Source: Mytilinidion resinicola (taxonomy: Eukaryota > Ascomycota > Dothideomycetes > Mytilinidiales > Mytilinidiaceae). From it: a stretch of 64,000 bases of DNA. The stretch spans positions 598,261 to 662,260 of the forward strand of contig NW_022985442.1 of the NCBI RefSeq assembly GCF_010093595.1, given 5' to 3'. Each line of letters opens with the position of its first letter. Within the stretch, counting starts at the first letter, position 1. Both the position numbers and the translations under genes were made by a program. Under the pieces are notes generated by a model. The model did not search any database. It saw nothing but the letters and a program-made list of their open reading frames with translations, and had not been told where the DNA came from. Shown here piece after piece: positions 10,700-22,859 of the stretch.

Positions 10700-13600
10700 G
10701 TACTATTCCTTTGCCCTGCTCTACCTCTGGCGCTCTACCTTGCGTTCCTAAGGCAGTGGACATTCCTACAGTCGATGCTGTATGGAAGGACTCGCCATTG
10801 CGACCAAGCCCGACTTCCTCTTCGTCCACAGCAGGACGCCACCCCAAAGATCTCGCACGCGATGTTGACCTCCATCGACAGCACAGATGCTGAAATCCTC
10901 TCATTCCGTCATTGATAATCCTGCCAATACCGTCCGCCGCGTGGAGACCGCTGTGTGGCCAACGAAGTCGGCGAAGCAAGCACCGCCGGGAGAAGGCATG
11001 GGAAAACCTGTGGATCTGCAGCTGAAGAGGAGGATAAACAGCTGCCTTAGAGGCATGCCCTGCATTAGGACGTGTAATGAGCCATGAGACTACTTCTTCA
11101 TTCATCGCACGTCAGGCGCCGTCTTTCCCATTATCAAATGAGGGAGCGCTATTAGGCTATAGGTCTGCCATCTACTTCCCATCCCTCTCTTTGAACGGTA
11201 ACTGACGAGCTACCCAGGCTGGCCGCTGATAGAAGCTGATTGTTGTGACGGCGACATTCCTCTCACCACTTCTCCCGACGCCCCCCTCCACCATGATAGC
11301 CGTGTCGCCCATGTCCAAAGCACCTAGCTACAACCTTTTTCGCTTCTTCGGAACAGGGCCAGCAGGAGTCGTGGGCGTTCTCCCTTGTGCCAGCCGCTCC
11401 CAAGCAGTACGGGCGCGAGCGCGAGCACGAGTGGCATTTCGAGCTTTCCTTTGACCACAACTTCCAGTCGGAACAGCCCGGCGGAAGCCACAGAGGTACG
11501 GCAAGCCCGAGAGGGAACATCTTTCCAACTGCCGTAGTCGGATCGATGCTCTTCTTGGACTCACGAGGGTCCTGGCAAGAGACAGTACCCGGTCGTTCGC
11601 AGACACACCGTCCTTGGAAAGAGTTTGAGACCACAAAACTGAAAGCTGGGCATTCAGAGCGTCTCCTCGTCACATTGCTTACCAGTTGGACGAGCACATG
11701 ATGGAGAAAGACTGGTTGTCATCACAGTTGGTCTCATTTTGACCCAAGGAGCGACGGAGCGTTGGACTCATGTTTGGAACGGAGGCATGGTCGACCAAGG
11801 TAGCGGATACATGTGAGCAAGTTGCATCATTCAACCACAATCAGCCCAACAACCATCTTACGACCATGGTAAATATTTGAGTTTGCTGGCAGCCTTCAGA
11901 CGATGGGAAGGATGAAGCAGAATGCTTGCTGTAGGCCCCTGATATGTGCGGCAAAAGGATATTTGCGCAAATTGAAAGATGAAACCACATGGTGAAGGCC
12001 AGACGGCTTTCAGAGGCATAGTCGTGTGCGACATACTGTTGTAAATCTGCTTTTGGTTCAGCGGGCGATACTGGACTTCAGGTTTGCAATTCGGGCCCCC
12101 TTCTTGGAGCATCTAGCTGACTAACGCAGACAGAGCGTGCATAAAGCCAGACACGTTGCCCTCCTCCTACCTTATCACGGGTATACTGCGCTAAGCAGAC
12201 GCCGGTCAGCCTACGTCGAAGTCAACCGCTCCGGCACCAACCTACCCATCCTCTCCGACCTCCCCTCGCACTTTCGAAACTACCAACACACGGCTTGTCG
12301 AATCGAACGGAGCAGTAGACGACATCGGGACATGTCGGACAAGTCATCCTCAATATCCACGTCTTGAGCCGGCGAAGAAACATTTTTGCATTCATGGCGC
12401 TACGACGTCTCAGATGCACTCAGAACTTGATACACTCAAGGGGTGGAATGGTGATTCTGGTGAATCACATGAGCTCAGGACACTTTTGGATGATCCAACA
12501 CGATCCGCAAGTCCTCATAAGCTTTTTCATTCCCGGGTTCTCCCTATAAATGGCGACATTGTCAACATTCGAGGATTGATAATCCTGGCAGCACACTCCC
12601 AGAACTTGCCTACTTGCCGGAGGGCTAGACTACGCCTGCTGGCATTGAGGAGAAGGAATTTTCAGAATGCAGAACGACCTGCATGCTACATCGCATGTAG
12701 TGAGCGGGTGAGCTTTCTGGAATTTTAGAAGACATCAGGTTTACTCGTACCAGCAAAACATCGCGTTTCGACCACCGATGCCCGAATCACGAAGAGCAGG
12801 AAACTTCATCGAGAAAAGATGACTAGTTCTTCATCTTTCGACCAGTCAAGAGCGTTAATCTTCGCACGTCATCGTACCTCGGCGATGGATGTATCATGTG
12901 GCTCTGCATATGGAGGGCATCCCAAACTGCGCATCCATCCTATCCTCCTTGGGGCCCTGGCTTTCAGGTACGTCCTTTGTGTTTGCATTCTTGGTTTTAT
13001 TTTCCGGCACGGCGACAGTGACTAGCAATGGCGACTCTGTCTTAAGGGCTTTTGCTTATGCTTGCCTGAGAGTTTAGCTTCAGGAATATCTCCCTCCCCT
13101 TTGCTTTCTTGTTCTGGGACGTAGTAGATTTCGACTTGAACTTGCTTTCGCTCGGTATACTCTGGATTCCTGCGAGCAGTCGGGCGGGCTAGGCCCGGTT
13201 GCATGGTTTTACAGCCTCTACAAGTCTCATTGTGAGTTAGTTCAGCGGGTTATAGCGACCCGGAAGTAGACGATGGTCTTCTATTGTCATGCAAGTCACG
13301 GCTTGCTTCCGATTTGCGCAACATGCAATGTGTATGATAATGTTACCTGACGGAGAAGAGGCTCTGCGTCTTGCGGGGGATCCCGTTTTTGGACACCAAC
13401 TTCCACGAAAGTTACCAATACCATTAGAACCGTTAGCGCAAATTCTCGAACACCTCTTGCGATAGATGAAATGATAGCCCAATTAGATTAAAAACTCACT
13501 TCAAAGCATACGTCACGATATCTGGTTTTTATTCCAACGACATGGTACTGAGTTTCCCCTGGGCTCTGACGCTAAAGTAGGTTTTGCTGGACGGACGCAA

Positions 13601-14200
13601 CTTCCTCAGGACTCTTTACGGTATGTGTTCGTTGGAGAGGCTGTTACTCTAAGTCAACCATCTTAATCTACGGCATGGGAGCCGTCATTACATAAAAAAA
13701 TGCAAAATTACTTCATGGTATTTTCGGACTTATACGTAGCTACTCAATCCACTCGCCCATTACCTCCGCTCGGTGTCTCATGAATGTAAGAAAGGAGATT
13801 CAGATCTTATGTCTACTCCAGACTCAAAAAAACACCACGCTTCATTCCGATCCGTGTTAAATCTCATTTTGCAAGTTCGTGGAGATAGCATTGCATATAA
13901 ATCATTGTAGGTAGAAGAGGGTACTTGCGCAAAAGTAGAAAGAATAATAACTTGTGTTTATTGCGTTTATTCTGCTACCCAACGAGCCTTTTCCAAGATG
14001 CGATTCTTAGATACTCATGTTGTGAAGAGTGATTTGACTTCCCGTAATTTCGAAGCGCTCCCGCTATTCGCGTATGAGACGTTAAGCCGCCTTCGCCCAA
14101 AAACACGGCAGCCCACCTTCAAGCTCCATCAACAACAAATCTTCGACACTTCTGCCCTACGATCCTTCGCCTGAATAGCACCAGACCGCACTGTTAGCCT
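10700..14200. other. No supported gene
   Basis: Open stretches of 60-177 codons occur on both strands, none with a recognised domain, a good start and coherent length. Near 12960-13040 a GGTACGTCC donor-like site followed by GGCACGGCGACAGTGAC resembles the tandem units at 43793-44225. 13490-14200 is intergenic-like, AT-richer, with no ORF. Confidence 0.35.
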
Positions 14201-14213
14201 TTCGAACAACGTC

Positions 14214-14964
14214 ATGCCCTACTTCAACCGCCTGAAGAGGAAGGTGACCGCACCGCGGAGACCGGAAAAAGCCTTTGCTGCAAGGTAAGCCAGCTCGTGC
14301 AACTCGGAACTGCTAGCCTTTGATGCTTATGCTAACCTGTCTCTTTTTCGCCAGCGCAAAGCTATGAGGATGGAGCGTTTGGTCATGCTGTGGAGCAAGA
14401 CAGCCGTTTTGTACGGCGGTACTCCAAAGCAAAAGGACACAAAAGATTCTCGCGAGCAAGAACCAACACCTACACATCATCTTCGCTATTCCAGGTTACC
14501 TGAATGCGCGCTTTCAATCGCGAAAAGAAACTGAGACTAGGCAACACACCATGGAACTACAAAGCCCGCAGGTCTCCCAGCATTTCCGCCACCCGCATGG
14601 TCTGGCACAGAGCCTTCGACCTTCGAACGACCTAACCCACACTCTTTCCAAAACATGTTCAACCGTGTTTTCCTCAACGTGGGAGCGTGCCACTCCGCCA
14701 ATCCAGGCACCCCGTCGTACACCCCATCGACATCAAACACGGAAAAGGTATGAAAAAGATGGCGCGCTAGATGATGTACAAGAGCCGCTCATTTTCCCTC
14801 AAACGACAGGGCGGCGCAAGCTACGCTACTATCTAATCCAGCTACGCGAGGCGCCGAAGATGGGGAAGACTGGTATGACAACTCGACGACGCGCGCAAGG
14901 GAGAGCTCCGCAGCAACGACGACCTGATTTCCCACGAGACAACGGAACTGTCTTATCGGAGTAA
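14214..14964 (+). pseudogene. Start of a spliced gene, frameshifted in exon 2
   Basis: ATG at 14214 opens MPYFNRLKRKVTAPRRPEKA. A textbook intron follows at 14285-14354 (GTAAGC, branch GCTAACC, acceptor CGCCAG). Exon 2 hits a TGA within a few codons in the spliced frame, but the frame one base over stays open (YEDGAFGHAVEQDSRFVRRY) to about 14500, and open stretches follow to 14964. Signals of a former gene are clear and the frame is broken. The N-terminus is basic; no family recognised. Confidence 0.4.
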
Positions 14965-14999
14965 AAGTACACGAGCATCAACTAGACGTATGAGAACAA

Positions 15000-17340
15000 G
15001 GCCGCAGACTCTCGGGTTGCGTACAATATCAAATCCCGTGCATCTGAGACGAGGGCAAACACTCCCTATTGCCGTTGATCAAGCCAACTACGGTCGTTAA
15101 AATCGGACTGGGCGCAGCCGCCGGGTTGCCTCTTGGCCTTTTGCCGCTCTGCTGGTGCCAACCGCCAACTGCTCCCGCGGCAGAGAGAGCCCACGCAGCG
15201 CACGAAGTCGTTCCTCTCTCACTGACCGAAGACGTCTTCAGCCGCCGAGGACACTCGCCCTGGGTAGGGAAGATTGGGAGGATAGAAGCCTACGTCCCTC
15301 TTGGCTGTCGCGGAGGTCCCTGGGTAGTGGGGCTAGGAAAACTCCGCTCAGTCCATTCTGTGTATACTTCCGCCTCAGCCCTTTCAACATTCTGAAGATG
15401 ACCACATCCGGTCAAAACGCAGCATCGATGAACCCACACGGGCGCGCCGAACATTCAGATGATTGAGCTCACAAATGAAGAAGAGAAGACGCAGCACAAC
15501 AAGCTTTCCACCACTTTTTATACCGAGCTAGGAATACTCAAGCCAGCCGCCATCTCAATCCTCTTCTTTGTAGATGAGCGCACCATCAAGAACGCATTTG
15601 AAGTAGCCAAGGGCAATTTTGACATTGCAGTATCCGACTTGATAGACGCAAAGATTTGCAGCACCTCACCAGGTGACTCAAGCATCATGAGACATGACAA
15701 CACTGAGGATACTGACGGCCCTAATAAGCTTCCAGTCCGTCGTCTCAGCCGTGCGACCCGCAACAAGAGGGAGACTACGGCAAGCCTTCCTTGACAACAT
15801 GCCCTTCTCGAACTGTCGCAAACGCTGTCGCGATCTCCAGCTGCTTCGCGTGGCTCATTGACCTCGGCATACCGAGCCGACTTTAAGACTATACGTTCCT
15901 GAATCTACGCGTAGTCATCAGGAAGGCCATGGCAAAACACCAGTAACTAGCCTCGATGATATGGAAGCCTCAAACGTACCCAAGGAAGGAAGCAGAACAG
16001 TCATTAAAATGCGGAGTAGAATGCCCGTGCTCAGCTCCGGCGACCGCGCCTCCGCCATGGGCTCTCCGCGTTCATGTAACGAGAGGAAGACTGCAGCTCC
16101 TACCCGAGGCCTCACCTTGACCGAATTCAACTCTGTCATGAAAGAGATGGAGGGCCAGATGGACAAACTCTCAGCTTACAACCAACGCTACCCGCTACCC
16201 CTTTCCATGACATCTTGCGTTCATAGATTATCGATGAGGACGCGCTAATTAAGGGCTAGCCGTTTGGCTTAGCGATTCGCCATATGTTGGCTTACATGAC
16301 CAATGTAAACGCCAGCGCGTGAAGGGATAGTGTGCATGTGGTCGGTCTCGGCGCCAGCCTCAACCGCTCTCTACGGAGAATGGAACGATGGACACCTCGA
16401 AGCAGCCCCACTGGGCCACCTCGCTGAGTTTCGGCGAACCCCTCGACTCACATGCAGGGCGGCGTTCTGTCGCCGAGCGCCACCAGGGCTCAAAGAACCC
16501 GGCTTTCCTGAGTTTCCATACTCTAGAACCCATCTCTCGATACAGCATGAGCTCATGATGAAAACAGCGGAGAGTGGATGTAGAAGGATTCCTAAAGCAC
16601 TCCTAGCAACGATCACAACACCACCTACCCATGCACGACTCGGTAGCGTGCCAACCCGCTTGCTAGGACCGCTTCTTACCGCACTCGTACAGTCTGTGCC
16701 GGGTGATGAAGTGCGCGAAGTCGGGCGTCGATATTATCCTGGCTGAGCGGCACAGTGCAACACTCCTACGTGGAACTCTGCCACCTCCGCGGGCCCTGGC
16801 TTCTCCAAAATTAAGGCGATCAGTTGCCAACTTGACCCGTTTACAGTCTTTCTCTCGAATTCCTTGGCCCAGCCGAATCGATAATCCGTGCCGCATGCTA
16901 CAGGCGTTCGTCACATCTACCTCTCTTGCGCCCCACGAGGTCCCCGACAGACCATTTCATCCTCGATCTCAAGCAAGCCGTGCACCAAGAACTACGTAGA
17001 GACACTATTTGTGGAGAGCAAGTGCAACGACGAAAACTTCATGATCCTATACCAGCGCCCAGAATCGATACACTTCGTTGTCCAGATTTGCGACGGATCA
17101 GACTTCCGACACGGAGAGACGGAACCAGCTAGTCTCATGCGCGCCACCGTCGCGGATACAGCCCATGTCACGAAACCAGGAGCCATTGGACGTGTACGTA
17201 ATTCATCGGATGATAAAAGCCTCTAGTAAGTTGCCTCTATGCCTTTGTACATTTACACACACCCGGATTCGCTATAATGAGACTTTTTATTCAGTTATCC
17301 CTGGCTAAAGAAACCATAACCTGTTGATATTTACAAACTC
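15000..17340 (+). other. Patchwork of protein-like forward blocks, unassigned
   Basis: Blocks at 15069-15395, 15961-16248 (TLTEFNSVMKEMEGQMDKLS) and 16888-17226 (NDENFMILYQRPESIHFVVQ) look coding but switch frame and have stops. They may belong to one or two decayed genes. I cannot assign a function. Confidence 0.3.
15459..15794 (+). CDS. Hypothetical 111-aa ORF with a UBA/CUE-like stretch
   Basis: An ATG opens a 111-codon frame. Residues about 25-62 (ELGILKPAAI...FEVAKGNFDIAVSDLIDAKI) have the helical spacing and Gly/Asn-phi-Ala pattern of UBA/CUE-type ubiquitin-binding modules. This is a weak resemblance by eye. It could be an exon or fragment of a larger decayed gene. The C-terminus is polar and unremarkable. 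Confidence 0.3.
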   Translation: MIELTNEEEKTQHNKLSTTFYTELGILKPAAISILFFVDERTIKNAFEVAKGNFDIAVSDLIDAKICSTSPGDSSIMRHDNTEDTDGPNKLPVRRLSRATRNKRETTASLP

Positions 17341-17454
17341 TGAAGCGCTTCCAAAATTCCTCCCTCTTCAGCCGAAAGACCCGAGCAAGCACATGCTGAC
17401 CTCCTGCAGTCACCTATCAGTCATCCTGCCTGCTAGCCAAGGGTGTTCCTGGCA

Positions 17455-17728
17455 TCATCGTACAAGAAGCCGTCTCTGAACACCGCGCGCTCATCTTCTG
17501 TCAAACGAAAAGACACTGGACATAGTGCAGACCGAGGTCCTGCGAAAGCTCCTACCATCGGTGCAGTACATGAGACTTGATGGCGGCGTCGAAGCCTGCA
17601 AGCGCCAGGACATCATCAACAAATTCAACTCAGACCCCTCTTACGACGTCCTACTCTTGACGATTAGCGTTGGCGGTCTAGAACTGGACCTTACAGACAC
17701 TGACACTATCATCTTCGTGAAGTCATGA
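17455..17728 (+). pseudogene. Fragment of MOT1/BTAF1-type SNF2 ATPase
   Basis: MOT1 removes TATA-binding protein from DNA using a SNF2 motor. Here VSEHRALIFCQTK (about 17475-17513) is followed, after a one-base frame change, by TEVLRKLLPSVQYMRLDGGV and then NKFNSDPSYDVLLLTISVGG ending LTDTDTIIFVKS with a TGA at 17726-17728. These match the MOT1 C-terminal helicase lobe (motifs IV-V); the family reads SVGGLGLNLTGADTVIF. The rest of the large protein is absent. It is an isolated, shifted and truncated copy, clearly non-functional. Whether an intact parent lies elsewhere cannot be seen here. Confidence 0.8.
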
Positions 17729-18304
17729 TCTAGACGGGTAAAAACAACGAGAAGATGGCGAAGAGCCTGCGGAAGCTCAACGGGTGCGTAACATAGACTC
17801 CATATTAAGCTGGAAAGGTCTAACAACTTGCAGCAGTCTGATGCGCCCTCCACGTTTGCGCCTCACAGCCTTCTCTCCCCTCTCTCACAGCACCTCTCTT
17901 TGTGCTTCCTTCACGCCCATGTTTCTTCGTCTCCTCTAGCGTCTGGCGCACTGCCAATCCGGCTCCATGTCACCTCCCAGGTCACCATCTTTAGCAACAG
18001 AAGAAACATCGGACAACTTTCCCAGATACGACAGCCACGAAACAGTGCCGTCAGCTCCGAATGGCACGACAAACTAGTGATACGGAGCAGTGTTCGGCAT
18101 CAGCGTTTTGGTAGATGCCCGGTCACCTATGAGAGGACGATCTAGTCTCTCGACTGGCAGGTATGTTACGAGGCTGCAAGGCCTCATGATTTAAATGAGC
18201 GTCTAAATAACCATTTCTAAATCTAAAGTGGAAAATAGTGATGGTCGATCAATTGGGCATAGGATAGTTGAGGATTCAAGTGCCGGCAGGATTCAGGTTA
18301 CTAC

Positions 18305-18643
18305 TTATTTCAATATTTGAAAGATTTTAGATGTCAATAGTGCCACCTTGCAGATAGACTGGAAGTTTTCGGGCTGTAAATCGTAAACGTCGCGAAGGTC
18401 TTCCCGTAATGCAGAATATGTTTTTCTTTGCGTCCTGCACCACTGAGGCAAACAATCGGAACAAACCCGCCAGTCATTATGAGCCGACTTCTTCACAGTC
18501 AGCTTGCGAAAGAGCTCTACGCTTTTTAAGTTGAAGAAGTTTCCTGCCGTGGCTCTGTCTTTCACAACCCTTGGAGTGAAAGCCCCCTCGTGCTGGGTTG
18601 CCTGCTCACTGCCACAAGAGTCGCAGAGCTGCCAGTGAGCCAT
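18305..18643 (-). CDS. Small hypothetical protein with a CxxC zinc-ribbon-like pair (112 aa)
   Basis: ATG at 18643 opens a clean 112-codon frame. It has CDSC at residues about 7-10 and CSDC plus a nearby Cys at about 61-69 (VCSDCLPQWCRTQRKTYSAL), a spacing compatible with a zinc ribbon. The rest is basic and helical. No intron is needed. It lies between the MOT1 fragment and the Mei2-like relic. It may be a real small gene or an exon of a former one; function unknown. Confidence 0.45.
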   Translation of the reverse strand: MAHWQLCDSCGSEQATQHEGAFTPRVVKDRATAGNFFNLKSVELFRKLTVKKSAHNDWRVCSDCLPQWCRTQRKTYSALREDLRDVYDLQPENFQSICKVALLTSKIFQILK

Positions 18644-18835
18644 CTATTCTACGTTCAACACGCTGTCAGCCCACTACTAGGCTGTAAAGGGTAAAGGCGG
18701 AGAATACTTCCGCCGCGAGCTCGAAGGCGGCGTCACCCCACAGCTAAACCCACCAACATCTCACCATCCTCCATCCAACCTACCATCACCACACCCGTCA
18801 GACCTTCACACCGCCCACCGCGGACAGCGCCTACA

Positions 18836-20570
18836 GTGCGAGTCTCTTCAGCAAGATGGCAGCAGCCAGTCCAACGGCCAGGTACGTTTGAAGCTTGCGC
18901 AGCTCCTCACTTGCGCAATTCACAAACCCTCACCTTCGGAACATCAACTGAGCTTCCTTTCCTCTGCAGCGGTTCGGGCTTGGACGGCCCTGGCTACCCC
19001 TTAGGACACCTGCGTTATGGTTTGATAGAGAGCGTTTTCTCGCTCTCCAGCGGTGTGGGCGCCGAGGACGTACTTGGAATCCGCACGACAATGCCGTCTC
19101 GTACGTCCACATCTTGGATGGCTCGGATGTCCGAACTACTATCATGCTTCGGAACATCCCGAACAAGATGACTGATGTAAGCAAATTCTTCCTTCCTTGT
19201 GCACTACCAACTAACACTCCTATTAGATGCAACTGCTGAAGATCCTCCGCGTTGCCGACCTCCCTGGGCCAGTCCGAAGGCCTCACTGAGCCATTCAACG
19301 GTAGTACCGACGGCTGTTCCGCGGCTTGATCGACTTAGTGTTCCTCCGAATGTACTTCGGGTCAAGCGCCAACGCCGGCCACGCCATTTTCAACTTGACA
19401 CCCCCAACCCACATCATCAAGTTCCTGGAACATTTCGAGGGCAGACCAGGGCCGACGTTCGCATGTGGTCTAGCGATAAGGCGGGCTGGGGTGCCAATCC
19501 GACCTCACCCCGACGACGGCAATCACGAAGATGGGGTACGGTGCTGCTGGTACTGCTTTCAAGAATGGGTGTGGGTGGACATTCTGGCAGCTACGACGAC
19601 TTGAGGTAAGTTTCTTCACAGCTCGTACAGCTCACTATTTGTGCTGCTGGTGAGCCTTCACTTCAATTCCTAGCTAACGCAGTGAAGTAGTGAAGCGGCC
19701 TGTCGCCGTACTGAGCAGGTTGTCGGTGGCCTTGCTGGTGGCTTCGGTGAGCCTGCTGACGCCGCCGCCAGTCTCCAACCGCAGCCGTGTCGACAACAGC
19801 TGCAGTAAGAGCGATCAGGCAATCAGACATACTCAACACGTCTCGTACCACCCTATCCTGCGAAAGGCCATCAGAGCGTTTCTGGTTCGAGCAAGTTCAT
19901 GTCTGCTAGTCTGTCGCGTGCTCCTACGCACCGCCACGGCAAATCGAGTGGGCCATTGCTTCTCGGGTGATGAGCAAGCTACTCATTCCTACGGATCGGC
20001 AGACGAAGAGCTGAATTGCAGAGGACGTTTCGGGGCCTCGTGTCAAGCGAGAGAGACAGTCTATCGTGCCAGCTACGCTTACGGTGGAACCGGTTGCCGG
20101 TGGCCGACAACTGCGAGGCAGGAAGCCCAGGGCTCCGGCAGAAGCCTCCTCCGATTCGGATAATTCTTCGGTTGGATCCGCGCCTGTGTCCAACTCGGAC
20201 TGCCTCTTCTACCAGCTCTTCCAGGTACACCGCTTGCCCTGGGTAGCCAGGTGGCCCCAGCTTAGGCGGGATATTTGGAGGCCTCGGGTGATAACAAGTA
20301 TTGGAAGGGCGCAGCCAACCCTCGGAACAAGTTCACAGACTACGCAACCTCTGACGGAGAAGAGAGCGAGACCGTCTAAGTCCGCAACGTAAGTTCATTA
20401 CCTCCTCACTATTACACAAGAAGCTAAGGCCTCTAGCTTTCTCCGTCAACCAGTGAAGAGGGTTTGGGTGAACTGTTCAGGCCGCGCCGAGATCCAGTAC
20501 GAAGCAAACGGTCGCTCCCGCGGCACAGGGTGGTCCAGTTCGAGGGGTTGGAGCACTCGGGTGTTGTAAA
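18836..20570 (+). pseudogene. Mei2-like RNA-binding protein relic with recognisable introns
   Basis: Mei2-like proteins bind RNA through a distinctive C-terminal RRM. At 19069-19176 the frame reads SYVHILDGSDVRTTIMLRNI then PNKMTD, the hallmark start of that RRM, followed by an intron 19177-19226 (GTAAGC, branch CTAAC, ATTAG) and MQLLKIL. Further on, in another frame, VFLRMYFGSSANAGHAIFNL and THIIKFLEHFEGRPG match the family's YLRIDFxNNxNVGYAFINF core with changed residues. Possible further introns are 18882-18968 and about 19608-19672. Later blocks (NKYWKGAANPRNKFTDYATS near 20305, EEGLGELFRPRRDPVRSKRS near 20455) may be the same gene's tail or a neighbour. Frameshifts break the RRM. Confidence 0.7.
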
Positions 20571-20579
20571 TCAGGATCA

Positions 20580-21460
20580 GATCATGTAGAGACATCAGAT
20601 ACAATACAAGTAAATGCCCCGACATTCGTTATAAGTATGAATATTTGGAGATGTGTGATTAGAGCTACAAACATGTTCAGGTAAACTTGTACTTGCGACC
20701 TATCTAAGTTAAGGCATCTATAATCTTTCCCCTAGGTCCATTAGGGGCCCTTCTTCTATTCTGGATCGCCAGGCTAAGAGTTGCCTCTGTCATCCCCCCT
20801 TCACTGTGAAACCTAAACCCCCCAAACAAAATGAACACAACTCCTCCAAAATCTCAAAAAAGAACCCACACTCACGTCGCGCCTCGAACCCAGGACACTA
20901 CCGCACTCAAGATTTTTCGGAGCAAAAATACAAACAACAACTCAAACAAGGAAACAGCAAGTAGTACAAGGAACAAGAAACAGTACAACGATACAGGTAA
21001 TAGTACACTGGTCCATAACTTAGCCCGCTTAGGTGCCAGATCCCTAAGGGTGAGAGGAGGGTGGAAATTTATTGTATAAATAGGTAGGTTGAAGTGGGTT
21101 AGGGTGAAGGCGAAGATATTTTCGGGGGGCTAGGGTGGGGGGATAAGGGGCCTTCACCTTTGGAGACTCGCGGGAGGTGGAATGGGCAGGGAATAGGATG
21201 GCTACGGGTTGGATCTGCGGGCGATGTCGAAAACGCTCTTTTGTAGGATGGAGGGCAATCAACAATCAACTCCCATGCATTACATCCCATTCACCCTATG
21301 CATTCATCCCACTTGAACCTTTGTTGATAAAGGAACTAACCTTCCATACTCTCGTAGAATCAAACCCATCTATCTCCAATCTATCGGACATTACCCAGAT
21401 CATTGGCCAAATTCCTTCATCCACCACCGTCAACCCTCCCCAACTTATCCCTCACCGCCC
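20580..21460. other. Intergenic; no gene seen
   Basis: AT-richer sequence with an open but low-complexity forward frame at 20831-21079 (Asn, Thr and Lys rich) that I do not take for a gene. GGTTCGAGGC on the minus strand near 20884 resembles a B box but has no tRNA fold around it. Confidence 0.35.
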
Positions 21461-21469
21461 TCGGTCAAA

Positions 21470-22850
21470 CCTCCACCAAATTCCCCCTATCCGCACCTAG
21501 CTTGAACACAAAAGCGTCCACAGCAATAGTACCGTACTACACCCCATCAACCCCAATCCACACATCCTCATTCGACTGAAACACGCCCTTCGTCGCTGCC
21601 GCTGAATACGGCAGCGCCTCAACAATAGCTCGAAAGCTGACGAGGCCTCCATCCGCCAGCCCTACCGGATACAACCGTATGCTGATTTCGCGGGTCGGGT
21701 CTGTGACGTACACAGCGTCGGCATTGTCTCCCTAAAATCCATCCCATTCGCAACAAAGTGCACGACGTTGAGGCCCGGCCGGTCCTCATCCACCGTGAAT
21801 GTGACGGTGGTGATCGTCGCCTCGTTAGTATATGTCCCCGCATAACCCGCGTCTGCCCCCTCCCTCGCCGCTTCCTCGCCCGCCGGCAGTCAACACGCTG
21901 AAGCCGATGCTGTGGTCGACGTCGAGCCCGAGCATCGAGGAGTAGACCCAAGCATCGCCGCTTTTGGTGTACAGATGTACCAAACTCGACGAGTTGACCG
22001 CCGGCGAGAGCGGTTTGTTCATGCGCCAGATCTCCCACAGCGCGCCGACCATCTGGAGGGGGTTGGCGGCGCTGGAACAGGGCTTCATCCACTCCCGTGT
22101 GATGTACGTGGGGATGAGGGCGTGGTGTAGGATCGAGAGGCAGGCGGTTTTGAGGTCGGAGGTGGAGACGTAGAAGCCGGCGGGGCTTTCGAAGCCGAGA
22201 TTGGCGTCCTAGCCGCTGGCGCGGGGATGATGACGTTGGAGTCGTTTGCTGGGGACATGATGGAGGTGCGGTGGAGCTCGAGGGGGTTGAGGATTAGGGA
22301 GTGGAAGGCGTCGGAGAAAGTTTGGTTAGTTATGGTTTCGAGGAGGAGACCGAGGAGAACGAAGGCGGCGTTTTAGTAGATGGGCATTCTCCAGGTTGTG
22401 GTGACTGCACTTGGGGGATGAGGCCGGCGAGGAAGACCGGGCATTTTTAGTGAGTGATCGAGCTATGAAGTGCTCGAGCTATGAAGGGAGTCGGATGTTG
22501 AACCTTTTTGGAGCACGCCTTTGTAAGGTCAGGACCATACCCGCAATCTGGGATTTCAGACTTGTTGAGCGCGGGAAACCCCAGTGCGTGCAGATCGAGC
22601 TTCTGGCTTGCGATCTCACCCAGCCCATCTATTGCGTGTTAGCATGACGAACGGTATTAAAGTAGACTTCTTTATGCAATCGGGTGTGATTCGAGACATT
22701 TGACTCGCCAGTGCTTCGACTGTGACCTCTTACCATATTACGGGGTCTACTGGGTTTTGCAGAGCGGCGTCGGTCCGCTCAGGAGGATACTTTGTAATGG
22801 GTTCGTGGAAATCTCGAAGCCCGTCTTTTGTTAAGATGGTGTATACTGTA
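21470..22850 (-). pseudogene. Fungal beta-lactamase-domain (serine hydrolase) pseudogene
   Basis: Fungal members of this AmpC/esterase-like family are secreted or metabolic serine hydrolases. Reading right to left, recognisable blocks appear in shifting frames: PITKYPPERTDAALQNPVDP and EVTVEALASQMSRI (about 22800-22690), an intron-like acceptor (CAATAG), GLGEIASQKLDLHALGFPAL, PIY-stop-NAAFVLLGLLLE, DANLGFESPAGFYVSTSDLK, LYTKSGDAWVYSSMLGLDVD, and a C-terminal YAGTYTNEATITTVTFTVDE block. The middle position of the Y-x-N catalytic motif is a TAA (22373-22375). A TAG at 22209-22211 sits where TGG is expected. Several frameshifts follow and the SxxK region is not intact. The gene is dead. Confidence 0.8.
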
Positions 22851-22859
22851 ACTCAGAGA

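Noticed and set aside
10572..11105. 177-codon minus ORF
   Set aside because: Composition is like a random GC-rich frame, no domain is seen, and it overlaps the module copy on the plus strand.
17828..18145. Possible V-ATPase-like N-terminus (YGAVFGIS near 18076)
   Set aside because: The match is a few residues only, with adjacent stops and nothing conserved after it.
20880..20900. Minus-strand GGTTCGAGGC as a tRNA or SINE B box
   Set aside because: No stem pairing and no A box upstream; only a single repeat-like word.
21619..22092. 157-codon minus Arg-rich ORF
   Set aside because: It is an off-frame shadow of the beta-lactamase-domain relic.
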